A stretch of DNA of 64,000 bases from BOKV01 sp041739225 (lineage in GTDB: Bacteria; Pseudomonadota; Alphaproteobacteria; Rhizobiales; Rhizobiaceae), in NCBI GenBank assembly GCA_041739225.1, contig JBGSOG010000033.1, positions 1 through 64,000 of the forward strand, written 5' to 3'. This document shows, in pieces, positions 26,143 through 35,262 of the stretch; within the stretch, counting starts at the first letter, position 1, and each line of letters begins with the position of its first letter. The notes under the pieces were generated by a model. That model was not told where the DNA came from. It was given only the letters and a program-made list of their open reading frames with translations, and did no database searches. The translations under genes were made by a program, and so were the position numbers.

Positions 26143-26597
26143 TGGCTGGCAATATCATCGTGCGTTTGATCTCGGTTTTTTTCGGTCTGCTGCTGGCCTG
26201 GCTTGCTGCCGGCTTGTTCATGGCTGGCGGGCTCTATTCCGGTTTCTTCCGGCCGTTCTTTGCCGATCTTGATCTTTCGGCAAGTGAAGCCGATGCCCTC
26301 ACCATCATCGTCGTTGCCGTTTTGGGTATCGTTCAGGCATTTACCCTGGCCGCAACCGCATTTGCGCCTTCAGCACTGGCGGTTTTGCTGGCCGAAATTT
26401 TCCGTTGGCGCGGCATGGTGGTCAACATCGTGCTGGGTGGGGTGGTCGGGTTGGCCACCGGCTGGTTGGCGCTACGCGGTTCCGGGCAAGACCTGGTGTC
26501 CCATGGAGCTGCGCTGGTTTTGCTTGCCACAGGCTTTTGTGGCGGATTTGTCTATTGGCTGGTTGCCGGGCGCGGGGCTGGCAACTGGCGTGCCTAG
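26142..26597 (+). CDS. four-helix membrane protein of unknown function
   Basis: This 151-residue protein has four predicted membrane helices (about 5-30, 50-75, 84-106 and 118-141) and the short polar sequence DLDLSASEADALT after the first. No enzymatic motif is visible. Its ATG overlaps the stop of the preceding membrane-protein gene, and both may work as a pair. It overlaps the convergent LysE-family gene by four bases. Confidence 0.75.
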   Translation: MAGNIIVRLISVFFGLLLAWLAAGLFMAGGLYSGFFRPFFADLDLSASEADALTIIVVAVLGIVQAFTLAATAFAPSALAVLLAEIFRWRGMVVNIVLGGVVGLATGWLALRGSGQDLVSHGAALVLLATGFCGGFVYWLVAGRGAGNWRA

Positions 26598-27232
26598 CCG
26601 CGCTCGGTCAGCAATATTTTCACTGCGAATGCTCCAAAAACGCTGGCGAACACCCAGTCGATGATTCTTGTGATGCGCGGATTCTGCTTGAGCCATGCCG
26701 TCAACTGGTCGGCTGCCAAAATCATTGCAATCGTGAAAGGCAATGCAACTATCACGAACATCACGCCCAGAAACAGCAGCTTGCCCGTGGCATCAGGATC
26801 TTTTGCGTCCACAAACTGCGGCAGAAACGTCATGAAAAAGATGATGATCTTCGGGTTGAGCAGATTGATGCCCAGACCCTGAAGGAAAACCTGGCCCAGC
26901 GGCTTGTGCGATGGCTTGCCCTTGATGTTGAGTGCCGAGCCGTTTCGGATTGCATCCACCGCCAGCCAGAGCAGGTACGCCGCACCCACCACCTTCAGTG
27001 CAAAAAACAATGTCGGGGACGCGATGATCAGCGCTGAAAGGCCAAAAGCCACCAGCGTCGAATGCACCAGCAACCCTGCGGAAGCGCCGGACATCGCAGC
27101 AATTCCGCCGCTCACGCCCTGCGCTAAGGTTCGACCCAGAAAAAACGTCATGTCCGGTCCCGGCGTAAATGTCAGCACCAGAACACCAATGCTGTATGCC
27201 AACAAAACGGAACTGTCAGGAATGAAATTCAT
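26594..27232 (-). CDS. LysE/RhtB-family amino acid exporter
   Basis: This 212-residue inner-membrane protein has six helices and the family signature VLVLTFTPGPDMTFFLGRTLAQGVSGGIAAMSGASAGLL in the first 60 residues; the TPGPD turn is diagnostic. Relatives export lysine, arginine, homoserine or threonine. The ATG at 27232 (MNFIPDSS) fits the family; the frame stays open a further 315 bases without similarity. The substrate cannot be assigned, although argG lies close by. Confidence 0.92.
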   Translation of the reverse strand: MNFIPDSSVLLAYSIGVLVLTFTPGPDMTFFLGRTLAQGVSGGIAAMSGASAGLLVHSTLVAFGLSALIIASPTLFFALKVVGAAYLLWLAVDAIRNGSALNIKGKPSHKPLGQVFLQGLGINLLNPKIIIFFMTFLPQFVDAKDPDATGKLLFLGVMFVIVALPFTIAMILAADQLTAWLKQNPRITRIIDWVFASVFGAFAVKILLTERG

Positions 27233-27460
27233 GGTTTCACCAATGTTGAAAGGCTGCGACTCTACGCAACCGTTTTGCAAATGCCAGCCTGCAAAAACAA
27301 TTTTTGCGAGAGCTCGGAGGTTCAATGGTGCCCGACCCGCATTCCAGGTTATCTTGTGATATTCAAGTGATTCGTTGCGTCGTAGCGTGAACAGAATACT
27401 GGCGGAAAATAAAATCCGTCGGGGTTCAATCTTCACCTTTGCAGAGACCGTGGGGGGCTC
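27233..27460. promoter_or_regulatory. divergent region between LysE exporter and small ORF
   Basis: These 228 bases presumably hold the lysE-type gene promoter and that of the small ORF at 27461. No LysR regulator gene is adjacent. I could not define promoter boxes. Confidence 0.25.
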
Positions 27461-27727
27461 ATGCAGTATGGCGGTATTCGGTTTGACACCGAACTTAAAA
27501 TTCTGCGCGGTTTCATTCAACTGCGCAAACATGGCGTGCGCGCCCATGAACTGGAAGAAGAACTACTCAAGCTCGGACCGGTTGATCTTGATTTGATGTA
27601 TGCGGTCCTTGACAAGTTGTCTTTTCGGATCAGGCCAACCCTGCCTGACAACCTTCCTGCAGCCTCTGCTGCGCAACAGGTCCAAAACAAGACTGTTGGC
27701 GTCCTTGGGACATTGTTCGGTCTGTAG
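27461..27727 (+). CDS. small protein of unknown function upstream of argG
   Basis: This is an 88-residue ORF beginning MQYGGIRFDTELKILRGFIQ. The middle (RKHGVRAHELEEELLKLGPVDLDLMYAVLDKL) reads like a compact helical domain, the tail like a linker ending VGVLGTLFGL. A G-rich site (GGGGGG) precedes the ATG. I do not recognise a family. It lies 95 bases before argG and could share its transcript. Amino-acid composition is protein-like, unlike overlapping frames. Confidence 0.55.
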   Translation: MQYGGIRFDTELKILRGFIQLRKHGVRAHELEEELLKLGPVDLDLMYAVLDKLSFRIRPTLPDNLPAASAAQQVQNKTVGVLGTLFGL

Positions 27728-27822
27728 GCGGCTGTTGTTTTTCGTTGCGCAGTTTTCGTTGCCGGTCTATTGCCGCGCAACGCGGTTGCTTGCCGCATTT
27801 CCCAACACGATCAAGGTTCACG

Positions 27823-29055
27823 ATGACCAAACACAAGGGCGTTCGCAAAGTGGTTCTCGCCTATTCTGGCGGACTGGACACTTCCATCATTCTCAAATGG
27901 TTGCAAACCGAATACGACGCCGAGGTGGTGACCTTCACTGCCGATCTTGGCCAGGGTGAAGAACTGGGCCCTGCCCGTCAAAAGGCCCTGATGCTCGGAA
28001 TAGCCGAGGAAAACATTTTCATTGAAGACCTGCGCGAAGAATTTGTGCGCGATTTCGTGTTCCCGATGTTTCGCGCCAATGCTGTTTACGAGGGCGTCTA
28101 CCTGCTGGGCACATCCATCGCCCGTCCACTGATTGCCAAAAAACAGATCGAGATCGCCCGGATGGTTGGTGCCGACGCCGTCTGCCACGGAGCTACCGGC
28201 AAGGGCAATGACCAGGTTCGTTTTGAACTTGGCTATTATGCGCTTGAACCGGGCATCAAGATCATTGCGCCCTGGCGTGAGTGGGCTTTCAAGGGCCGTG
28301 AGGAATTGCTCGAATTTGCCCGGCAAAACCAGATCCCGGTCGCCAAAGACAAGGAAGGCGATGCGCCGTACTCGGTTGATGCAAACCTTCTGCATTCCTC
28401 GTCAGAAGGCAAGGTACTGGAAGATCCGGCCAAAAAAGCACCGGAAATGGTCTATCAACGCACCATTTCGCCGATGGATGCTCCCGACAAAGTCACCACC
28501 ATCACCATCGGCTTTTTCAAGGGTGACGCTGTTTCATTGAACGGCAAGGCGCTGTCACCGGCAACCCTGCTCAAATCATTGAACGATCTGGGCCGCGAAA
28601 ACGGCATCGGCCGGCTCGATCTGGTGGAAAACCGCTTTGTCGGCATGAAATCACGTGGCGTTTACGAAACGCCCGGCGGCACCATCCTTTTGGCAGCGCA
28701 CCGGGCAATGGAATCGGTCACGCTGGACCGCGGCGCGGCGCACCTCAAGGATGATTTCATGCCGCGTTATGCCGAACTCATCTACAATGGTTTCTGGTTC
28801 TCGCCGGAGCGCGAGATGCTGCAGGCAATGATCGACAAGAGCCAGGAACATGTCGAAGGCGAGGTCACGCTCGAACTCTACAAGGGCAATGTCATCGTCA
28901 CCGGTCGCCAGAGCGCCAAGTCGCTGTATTCACCGACATTGGTGACTTTCGAGGACGACAAGGGCGCCTACGACCAGCGCGATGCCAACGGCTTTATCAA
29001 GCTCAATGCATTGCGTTTGCGTACCTTGGGCGTGCGCAACCGACTGGACAAATAG
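27823..29055 (+). CDS. argG: argininosuccinate synthase
   Basis: ArgG joins citrulline and aspartate with ATP in arginine synthesis. The 410-residue protein has the PP-loop AYSGGLDTSIILKWL near residue 14, GATGKGNDQVRFE, the SVDANLLHSSSEG segment and the EPGIKIIAPWREW motif. I start at ATG 27823 (MTKHKGVRKVVLAYSGG), preceded by an AAGG site; longer frames are not family-like. A hairpin CCCGCAC/GTGCGGG at 29079-29101 follows the gene but lacks a T tract. Confidence 0.97.
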   Translation: MTKHKGVRKVVLAYSGGLDTSIILKWLQTEYDAEVVTFTADLGQGEELGPARQKALMLGIAEENIFIEDLREEFVRDFVFPMFRANAVYEGVYLLGTSIARPLIAKKQIEIARMVGADAVCHGATGKGNDQVRFELGYYALEPGIKIIAPWREWAFKGREELLEFARQNQIPVAKDKEGDAPYSVDANLLHSSSEGKVLEDPAKKAPEMVYQRTISPMDAPDKVTTITIGFFKGDAVSLNGKALSPATLLKSLNDLGRENGIGRLDLVENRFVGMKSRGVYETPGGTILLAAHRAMESVTLDRGAAHLKDDFMPRYAELIYNGFWFSPEREMLQAMIDKSQEHVEGEVTLELYKGNVIVTGRQSAKSLYSPTLVTFEDDKGAYDQRDANGFIKLNALRLRTLGVRNRLDK

Positions 29056-29195
29056 GCTGGCTAAAGGATTTTCTGCGCCCCGCACACATTGTTGGTGCGG
29101 GAATCATCGGCCAGCTTTCAAAGCCGGACGGAATTGTCTTGCCGAAACCTTTCACGCATCCCAAGTGAGAAATTCCCCCACCGGAGCATTTCCCG

Positions 29196-31235
29196 ATGAA
29201 ATCAACTTCCAGCGCCCCTGATGCAATCCTGGACTGGGACGGCCCAAATGGCTTGCCGCGCTTTGATGCCATCAGCGATTCAGCATTCGCACAAGCGTTT
29301 CAAACAGCAATGGCCGCGCATGATGCGCAAATTGAAACCATTGCCAACGACACCTCGCCTGCAAGTTTTGCCAACGTGATCGTACCGCTTGAACTGGCTG
29401 GCGAGGCGCTTTCGCGGGTCAATGCGCTGTTCTGGAACCGGGCTGGCGCCAACACCAACGACATCATCAAGGCGCTGGAACGCGATATATCGCCAAAACT
29501 TTCGCGCCACTGGTCAAAAATTGCCCAGAACCGCAAGCTTTTCGCCCGCATTGACGCCGTCTGGAACAGCGGGGAGCGGGCGGGCCTGGACGTGGAGGCA
29601 TTTCGCGTTCTCGAGGACCACTGGAAGGGCTTCGTGAAATCCGGTGCCCTGCTGGATGAACAAGGCCAGCAAAGGCTCGCTTCCATCAACGAAACACTGG
29701 CGAGCCTTGGCACACGCTTTGGCCAGAATGTGCTGGCTGACGAGTCTACCTGGGTCATGCCGCTGGTCGGCGGGGACGACCTTGCCGGACTTCCGCCATT
29801 CCTGCTGGACGCGATGGCCGAGGCGGCTCGCTCGCATGGCTCCGATGCCACTCATGTTGTCACCCTTTCACGTTCGATCATCGAACCGTTTCTCACCTTC
29901 AGCGAACGGCGCGACCTGCGCGAAACAGCCTTCAAGGCATGGATTGCCCGTGGCGAAGGGGCCAATGACAACCGGCCGGTCGTAACCGAAATCCTGAAGC
30001 TGCGGAACGAGAAAGCCCGGCTGCTGGGTTATCAAAGCTACGCCGCACTAAAGCTCGACGACACCATGGCAAAAACCGCCGATGCCGTTGAGGGATTGCT
30101 CCGCCCGGTCTGGGAAAAGGCCAGGGAGCAGGCTTTGCGCGAAGCTGAGGCCCTTGCGGCATTGGTGGCTGGCGAGGGCAAGAATCACGCAATCGAACCG
30201 TGGGACTGGCGCCACTACGCCGAAAAGCGCCGCACGCAAGAGTTTGCCTTTTCAGAATCGCAGTTGAAGCCGTATTTCCAGCTGGAACGCATCATTGATG
30301 CAGCATTCGCCACTGCCAGCCGTCTGTTCGACATTTCTTTCCAGCCCGCACCGTCAATTTCTGCCTGGCACGAGGATGTTCGCGTTTTTGAAGTCCTCGA
30401 TCACGACGGCTCGCTTCGGGGAGTGTTTTTCGGCGATTACTTCAACCGGCCTACAAAGCGATCCGGCGCATGGATGAGTTCCCTGCAAAGCCAGCACGGC
30501 ATTTCCGGCGGGCGCATTCCTTTCATTTACAATGTGATGAATTTTGCCAAGGCCCCTGCCGGACAGCCCGCATTGCTCTCCATTGACGAGGCAAAGACCC
30601 TGTTCCACGAATTTGGCCACGCACTTCATGGCCTGTTGTCCGATGTAACCTATCCCTCGGTTGCCGGCACCGGTGTTGCACGTGATTTTGTCGAGCTTCC
30701 CTCGCAATTGTTCGAGCATTGGCTGACCACGCCCCGGATTTTGGGTGAGTTTGCCCGCCACCACGAGACCGGCGCACCAATGCCGGACGAATTGCTGCAA
30801 AAGCTGCTGGCGTCACGAAATTTCAATGCCGGGTTCAACACGGTCGAGTTCACATCCTCGGCTTTGGTCGACATGGCTTTCCACACCGGTGGCGAAATCG
30901 ACGACCCCATGCAGTTCGAGGCAGACAAGCTGGCCAGTCTGTCAATGCCGGCGCAAATCGTCATGCGCCACCGCACCCCGCATTTCCAGCATGTGTTTTC
31001 CGGCGACGGCTATTCGGCCGGTTACTATTCGTACCTTTGGTCCGAAGTACTGGATGCCGATGCATTTTCAGCCTTTGAGGAATCCGGCGATCCGTTCAAT
31101 CCGGAACTGGCAAAGCGCTTGCGCCAGCACATCTATTCAGCCGGCGGCTCGCGCGATCCCGAAGACCTCTACAAGGCGTTTCGTGGCGCGATGCCTTCAC
31201 CGAAGCCAATGATGGAGAAGCGCGGCCTAGCCTAG
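29196..31235 (+). CDS. M3-family zinc metallopeptidase (oligopeptidase A / Dcp type)
   Basis: This 679-residue cytoplasmic peptidase degrades short peptides. The zinc site TLFHEFGHALHGLLSD has H471, E472 and H475, and the FVELPSQLFEHW block about 30 residues later supplies the third ligand. The C-terminal GDGYSAGYYSYLWSEVLDADAF is typical of thimet-like M3A enzymes. The 3' end overlaps the convergent channel gene by four bases. Distinguishing PrlC from Dcp is not possible by eye. Confidence 0.94.
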   Translation: MKSTSSAPDAILDWDGPNGLPRFDAISDSAFAQAFQTAMAAHDAQIETIANDTSPASFANVIVPLELAGEALSRVNALFWNRAGANTNDIIKALERDISPKLSRHWSKIAQNRKLFARIDAVWNSGERAGLDVEAFRVLEDHWKGFVKSGALLDEQGQQRLASINETLASLGTRFGQNVLADESTWVMPLVGGDDLAGLPPFLLDAMAEAARSHGSDATHVVTLSRSIIEPFLTFSERRDLRETAFKAWIARGEGANDNRPVVTEILKLRNEKARLLGYQSYAALKLDDTMAKTADAVEGLLRPVWEKAREQALREAEALAALVAGEGKNHAIEPWDWRHYAEKRRTQEFAFSESQLKPYFQLERIIDAAFATASRLFDISFQPAPSISAWHEDVRVFEVLDHDGSLRGVFFGDYFNRPTKRSGAWMSSLQSQHGISGGRIPFIYNVMNFAKAPAGQPALLSIDEAKTLFHEFGHALHGLLSDVTYPSVAGTGVARDFVELPSQLFEHWLTTPRILGEFARHHETGAPMPDELLQKLLASRNFNAGFNTVEFTSSALVDMAFHTGGEIDDPMQFEADKLASLSMPAQIVMRHRTPHFQHVFSGDGYSAGYYSYLWSEVLDADAFSAFEESGDPFNPELAKRLRQHIYSAGGSRDPEDLYKAFRGAMPSPKPMMEKRGLA

Positions 31236-31975
31236 GCATCGCCCGTTTTGTTGGCCGCTGCTGCCTTGGCGGCTTTTCGTTGGTTTTCTTCTTCCCTGGC
31301 CTGCGTCATGCCGGAACTGACAACACCGGCGGGAAGGGCAACAACGCCAAGTCCGATCATCAGGATCAGGAAAGTGAAAAATTTTCCGCCTGTGGTTACA
31401 GGATAGGCATCGCCATAACCCACTGTCGTCAACGTCGTGACGGCAAACCACATGGCTTGCGGAATGGAGCCAAAGTGCTGCGGCTGTGCTTCGTTCTCGA
31501 AATTGTAAATCCCGACCGCCGTGATGAACATCATCAAAACAGCCATGAACAGCACCACCAGCAATTCGCGCCAGACAAGCTCAAACGCCCGGCGCATGCG
31601 ATCAATGGCCGCAATATAGCGCAGCAGCTTCAACAGCCGCATCATCCGAAGGATGCGAATTGCCTGCGAACCTGTCCCGACCGAGAGCCAGAATGGCAGG
31701 AAAGACACAAGATCAACAATTCCCCAGAAGCTGAATACATATTTCCAGCGCAATTTTGCGGTCCACACACGCAATCCGTATTCGAGTGTGAAAAGTACCA
31801 TTGTCGCTGAATTGAACACCGCCAGTGCATTTTTGGCCGTGTCTGGCAGCGACTGCATGGTTTCAAGCGACATCACCAGAACAGAAACCAGAATGAGGCA
31901 AAGCATTGCGTAGTCGAACGTGTGACCCAAGCGCGGGTGTGTACCCCAGATGATTTCACCGATGCGACTGCGCAT
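31232..31975 (-). CDS. voltage-gated-type potassium channel
   Basis: The 247-residue channel subunit has six helices. An S4-like basic segment, RILRMMRLLKLLRYI, lies at about 107-121. The pore loop has selectivity filter TTVGYGDAYP (TVGYGD 184-189), followed by the inner helix. A charged alanine/lysine C-terminal tail follows (REEENQRKAAKAAAA). A strong GGAGG site precedes the ATG. It is divergent from typA across 172 bases. Confidence 0.93.
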   Translation of the reverse strand: MRSRIGEIIWGTHPRLGHTFDYAMLCLILVSVLVMSLETMQSLPDTAKNALAVFNSATMVLFTLEYGLRVWTAKLRWKYVFSFWGIVDLVSFLPFWLSVGTGSQAIRILRMMRLLKLLRYIAAIDRMRRAFELVWRELLVVLFMAVLMMFITAVGIYNFENEAQPQHFGSIPQAMWFAVTTLTTVGYGDAYPVTTGGKFFTFLILMIGLGVVALPAGVVSSGMTQAREEENQRKAAKAAAANKTGDA

Positions 31976-32147
31976 GCATACCTCCGTTTGTGCTCACTGA
32001 GATCATAGCCATGCGTCTCTTGCAGGCAAGCCCTGCAGTATTCCTGCAACCCCTTTCGCACTTGCGAAAAACCTTGTAAGAGCCAGCACAAATCCAGAAA
32101 GGCTGCGCACTCCCGTCGGCGCGCCTTGGCAAGTTCCCGGTGACATC

Positions 32148-33971
32148 ATGAAAATGCGGAATATCGCGATTATCGCACACGTTGACCATGGCAAGACGAC
32201 ATTGGTCGATGCCCTTTTGAAGCAATCGGGCTCGGTGCGCGAAAACCAGCGCGTGGTTGAACGCGCGATGGATTCCAACGATCTGGAAAAAGAGCGCGGC
32301 ATTACCATCCTCGCCAAGGCAACTTCGGTTGACTGGAACGATTGCCGCATCAACATCGTCGATACCCCCGGCCACGCCGACTTTGGCGGCGAAGTCGAGC
32401 GCATTCTCAACATGGTCGACGGCGCAATCGTATTGGTGGACGCCGCAGAAGGCCCGATGCCGCAGACCAAGTTCGTTGTCGGCAAGGCACTGAAAGTCGG
32501 CCTGAAACCCATCGTGGCAATCAACAAGATTGACCGCCCCGACGCGCGCCACGTCGAAGTCGTCAACGAAGTGTTCGACCTCTTCGCCGCGTTGGACGCC
32601 ACTGACGAGCAGCTTGATTTCCCGATCCTGTATGGCTCCGGCCGCGATGGCTGGATGGCCACCGCTCCGGAAGGCCCAAAGACAGACGGCCTTGAGCCTT
32701 TGTTTCAGCTTGTTTTGAAGCATGTGCCGGCACCAACCGTGCATGAAGGCCCGTTCCGCATGATCGGCACCATTCTGGAAGCCAATCCGTTTCTGGGACG
32801 CATGATCACCGGGCGCATCGAATCAGGTTCGATCAAGCCCAACCAGGCAGTCAAGGTTCTCGACCGCGATGGCGGGTTGCTTGAAACCGGACGCATTTCC
32901 AAGATACTCGCATTTCGCGGCCTTGAGCGGCAGCCAATCGAGGAAGCCCATGCTGGCGACATCGTCGCCATTGCCGGTCTTTCAAAGGGCACAGTGGCCG
33001 ACACCTTCTGCGACCCGGCGGTGACCGAACCGCTGGCAGCCCAGCCAATTGATCCGCCAACCGTGACCATGTCGTTCATCGTCAATGATTCCCCGCTTGC
33101 CGGAACCGAGGGCGACAAGGTGACCAGCCGCGTCATCCGCGACCGCCTGCTGCGCGAGGCGGAAGGCAATGTGGCGCTGAAGATCGAAGAGTCGGCAGAC
33201 AAGGACTCGTTCTACGTTTCCGGCCGCGGCGAGTTGCAGCTTGCCGTCCTGATCGAAACCATGCGCCGCGAGGGCTTTGAACTTGCGGTTTCGCGTCCGC
33301 GCGTTGTCATGCAGCGCGATGAGGCAGGAAACGTGCTGGAGCCGATCGAGGAAGTCGTCATCGACGTTGACGAGGAACATGCCGGTGTCGTCGTCCAGAA
33401 GATGTCCGAGCGCAAGGGCGACATGATCGAGTTGCGCCCGTCTGGTGGCAATCGCCAGCGGCTGGTGTTCCATGCGCCGACCCGGGGCCTGATCGGCTAC
33501 CAGTCGGAATTGTTGACCGACACGCGCGGCACGGCGGTGATGAACCGCCTTTTCCACGCCTATTTGCCTTACAAGGGTGAATTGCCTGGCCGTACAAACG
33601 GTGTTCTCATATCCAATGAGGCGGGCGAGGCAGTTGCCTATGCGCTGTGGAACCTTGAAGATCGAGGACCCATGGTCATCGATGCAGGCGTCAAGGTCTA
33701 CCAGGGCATGATCATCGGCATCCACTCGCGTGACAATGATCTGGAAGTGAACATCCTCAAAGGCAAGAAGCTGACCAACATCCGCGCCGCCGGCAAGGAC
33801 GAGGCAGTGCGCCTCACCCCGCCGATTCGCATGACGCTGGAACGCTCGCTGGCCTGGATTCAGGACGATGAACTGGTCGAAGTAACGCCAAAGTCGATTC
33901 GCCTTCGCAAGCTTTACCTCGATCCGAACGAACGCAAGCGGTTCGAGAAGTCAAAATCTGCGGTGGCCTGA
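32148..33971 (+). CDS. typA: ribosome-binding GTPase TypA/BipA
   Basis: This translational GTPase is involved in 50S assembly and stress responses. The 607-residue length is canonical. Motifs: G1 AHVDHGKTTLVDAL, switch EKERGITILAK, DTPGHADFGGEVERIL, NKIDRPDAR, then domains II, III and V and the C-terminal TNIRAAGKDEAVRLTPP. It is followed by a rho-independent terminator at 34006-34043. Confidence 0.97.
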   Translation: MKMRNIAIIAHVDHGKTTLVDALLKQSGSVRENQRVVERAMDSNDLEKERGITILAKATSVDWNDCRINIVDTPGHADFGGEVERILNMVDGAIVLVDAAEGPMPQTKFVVGKALKVGLKPIVAINKIDRPDARHVEVVNEVFDLFAALDATDEQLDFPILYGSGRDGWMATAPEGPKTDGLEPLFQLVLKHVPAPTVHEGPFRMIGTILEANPFLGRMITGRIESGSIKPNQAVKVLDRDGGLLETGRISKILAFRGLERQPIEEAHAGDIVAIAGLSKGTVADTFCDPAVTEPLAAQPIDPPTVTMSFIVNDSPLAGTEGDKVTSRVIRDRLLREAEGNVALKIEESADKDSFYVSGRGELQLAVLIETMRREGFELAVSRPRVVMQRDEAGNVLEPIEEVVIDVDEEHAGVVVQKMSERKGDMIELRPSGGNRQRLVFHAPTRGLIGYQSELLTDTRGTAVMNRLFHAYLPYKGELPGRTNGVLISNEAGEAVAYALWNLEDRGPMVIDAGVKVYQGMIIGIHSRDNDLEVNILKGKKLTNIRAAGKDEAVRLTPPIRMTLERSLAWIQDDELVEVTPKSIRLRKLYLDPNERKRFEKSKSAVA

Positions 33972-34005
33972 CGCCAAAGCCGATAGTTCCGTACCAATTC
34001 GATAC

Positions 34006-34043
34006 ATCCCTGCGGCTTGAACGCCTCAGGGATCTTTTTTTTT
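34006..34043 (+). terminator. rho-independent terminator of typA
   Basis: ATCCCTG (34006-34012) pairs with CAGGGAT (34027-34033), with an inner GGC/GCC pair, then C and a run of nine T residues. It is 34 bases after the typA stop codon. Confidence 0.9.
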
Positions 34044-34050
34044 CGTTTTG

Positions 34051-34074
34051 AGCTTTTGGTTAACAAAAGCTTAA
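34051..34074 (+). promoter_or_regulatory. CtrA-like box overlapping an 8-bp inverted repeat
   Basis: TTAA-CAAAAGC-TTAA (34060-34074) fits the TTAA-N7-TTAA binding motif of the cell-cycle regulator CtrA exactly. It overlaps a perfect inverted repeat, AGCTTTTG (34051-34058) and CAAAAGCT (34064-34071). The site is directly upstream of the GNAT gene. A chance A/T-rich match cannot be excluded. Confidence 0.45.
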
Positions 34075-34089
34075 TTTATGATTCTCCGC

Positions 34090-34596
34090 ATGGGTACGTT
34101 GGCAATCGAAACAAGGCGGGCAGGAACACAAGACGCGGCGGCAATCGCCAGCGTCCACGATGCCGCTTGGAGCAATGCCTACACCGGTCTCGTGCCGCAC
34201 GCGGCCCTGACCAAGATGGTACGCCGCCGCGGCGAGAAATGGTGGGCAGATGCCATTCGCCGCTCGACCGTCGTTCTGGTTCTCGAAATCGCCGGGCGAA
34301 TCGTCGGCTATGCCACGCTTGGCCGAAACCGGGTAAAAACCCTGCCCTATGACGGGGAAGTCTATGAATTGTACCTTCTGCCTGAATATCAGGGTGTCGG
34401 CCTTGGAACCCGCCTGTTCCTGGCGGCTCGCGGCGAGTTGAAACGGCGCCAGGTCAAAGGCGCGGTGGTCTGGGTACTGGCCGACAACGCCAGGGCCATT
34501 ACCTTTTACGAAAATGCCGGTGGCCGTGCCGTTGCTGAAGGCGCCGAGTTTTTCGATGGCAAGCGGCTGGTGAAATACGCCTACGCCTGGGAGTGA
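34090..34596 (+). CDS. GNAT acetyltransferase
   Basis: This GNAT is about 168 residues. It begins MGTLAIETRRAGTQDAAAIA and contains HDAAWSNAYTGLVP, the strand YELYLLPEYQGVGLGTRLFLAAR (acetyl-CoA loop Q-G-V-G-L-G) and VWVLADNARAITFYENAGG. The substrate is unknown. The start is either ATG 34078 or ATG 34090. The first lies only 3 bases after the CtrA-like box; I prefer the second because the domain begins there, though neither has a good ribosome-binding site. Confidence 0.85.
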   Translation: MGTLAIETRRAGTQDAAAIASVHDAAWSNAYTGLVPHAALTKMVRRRGEKWWADAIRRSTVVLVLEIAGRIVGYATLGRNRVKTLPYDGEVYELYLLPEYQGVGLGTRLFLAARGELKRRQVKGAVVWVLADNARAITFYENAGGRAVAEGAEFFDGKRLVKYAYAWE

Positions 34597-34722
34597 TTGC
34601 ACTTCCACGCCAAATCATTTCGCAGCACCGGTCGATCTTGCATCATACTTTGGATGCGGGGTGATTGCGGTGGTGGCCGCAAGCCGTTATTGAGCGGCAA
34701 ACCCGGACCCAAGGAACCATCC

Positions 34723-35262
34723 ATGCGCATCGACGCCATATCCATCGGCAACAACCCGCCACACGACGTTAACGTCATTGTCGAATGCCCGGTTGGCGGC
34801 CAGCCGATCAAGTACGAGATGGACAAGGAAGCCGGCACCCTCGTCGTTGACCGCTTTCTTTACACGCCGATGACCTATCCCGGCAATTACGGCTTCGTGC
34901 CGCACACGCTGTCGGGCGATGGTGATCCGATTGACGTGCTGATAGCCAATACCCGCCCGCTGGTTCCCGGCTGCGTGATCAATGTGCGGCCCATCGGCGT
35001 CCTGATCATGGAAGACAATGCCGGGCAGGACGAAAAAGTGCTGGCGGTTCCCTCGCCCAAACTTACACAGCGCTATGCCAACGTGACCGAGTATTCGCAA
35101 TTGCCGGAAATCACGTTGCGCCAGATCGAACACTTCTTCGAGCATTACAAGGATCTGGAGCCGGGCAAGTGGGTTAAGACCGGTGGCTGGCAAAATGCCG
35201 CCCACGCGCAGCGCATGATCATGGAAGCCATCGAGCGCGCAAAATCTGCCAAAATAGCCTGA
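34723..35262 (+). CDS. ppa: inorganic pyrophosphatase (family I)
   Basis: Ppa hydrolyses pyrophosphate to drive biosynthetic reactions. The 179-residue protein has the family I active-site block GDGDPIDVLI and the YEMDKEAGTLVVDRFLYTPMTYPGNYGFVPHTL segment. The ATG at 34723 (MRIDAISIGNN) is canonical; the frame is open to 34597 without similarity. Its stop TGA abuts the reverse-strand stop of the DUF167 gene in TGATCA. Confidence 0.97.
   Translation: MRIDAISIGNNPPHDVNVIVECPVGGQPIKYEMDKEAGTLVVDRFLYTPMTYPGNYGFVPHTLSGDGDPIDVLIANTRPLVPGCVINVRPIGVLIMEDNAGQDEKVLAVPSPKLTQRYANVTEYSQLPEITLRQIEHFFEHYKDLEPGKWVKTGGWQNAAHAQRMIMEAIERAKSAKIA

Noticed and set aside
27375..27596. A 73-codon ORF overlapping the small protein upstream of argG
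   Set aside because: Its translation has no protein-like pattern and it overlaps the better frame at 27461-27727.
29079..29101. Terminator after argG
   Set aside because: The hairpin CCCGCAC/GTGCGGG is good but is followed by AATC, not T residues; it may be a processing or pause hairpin.
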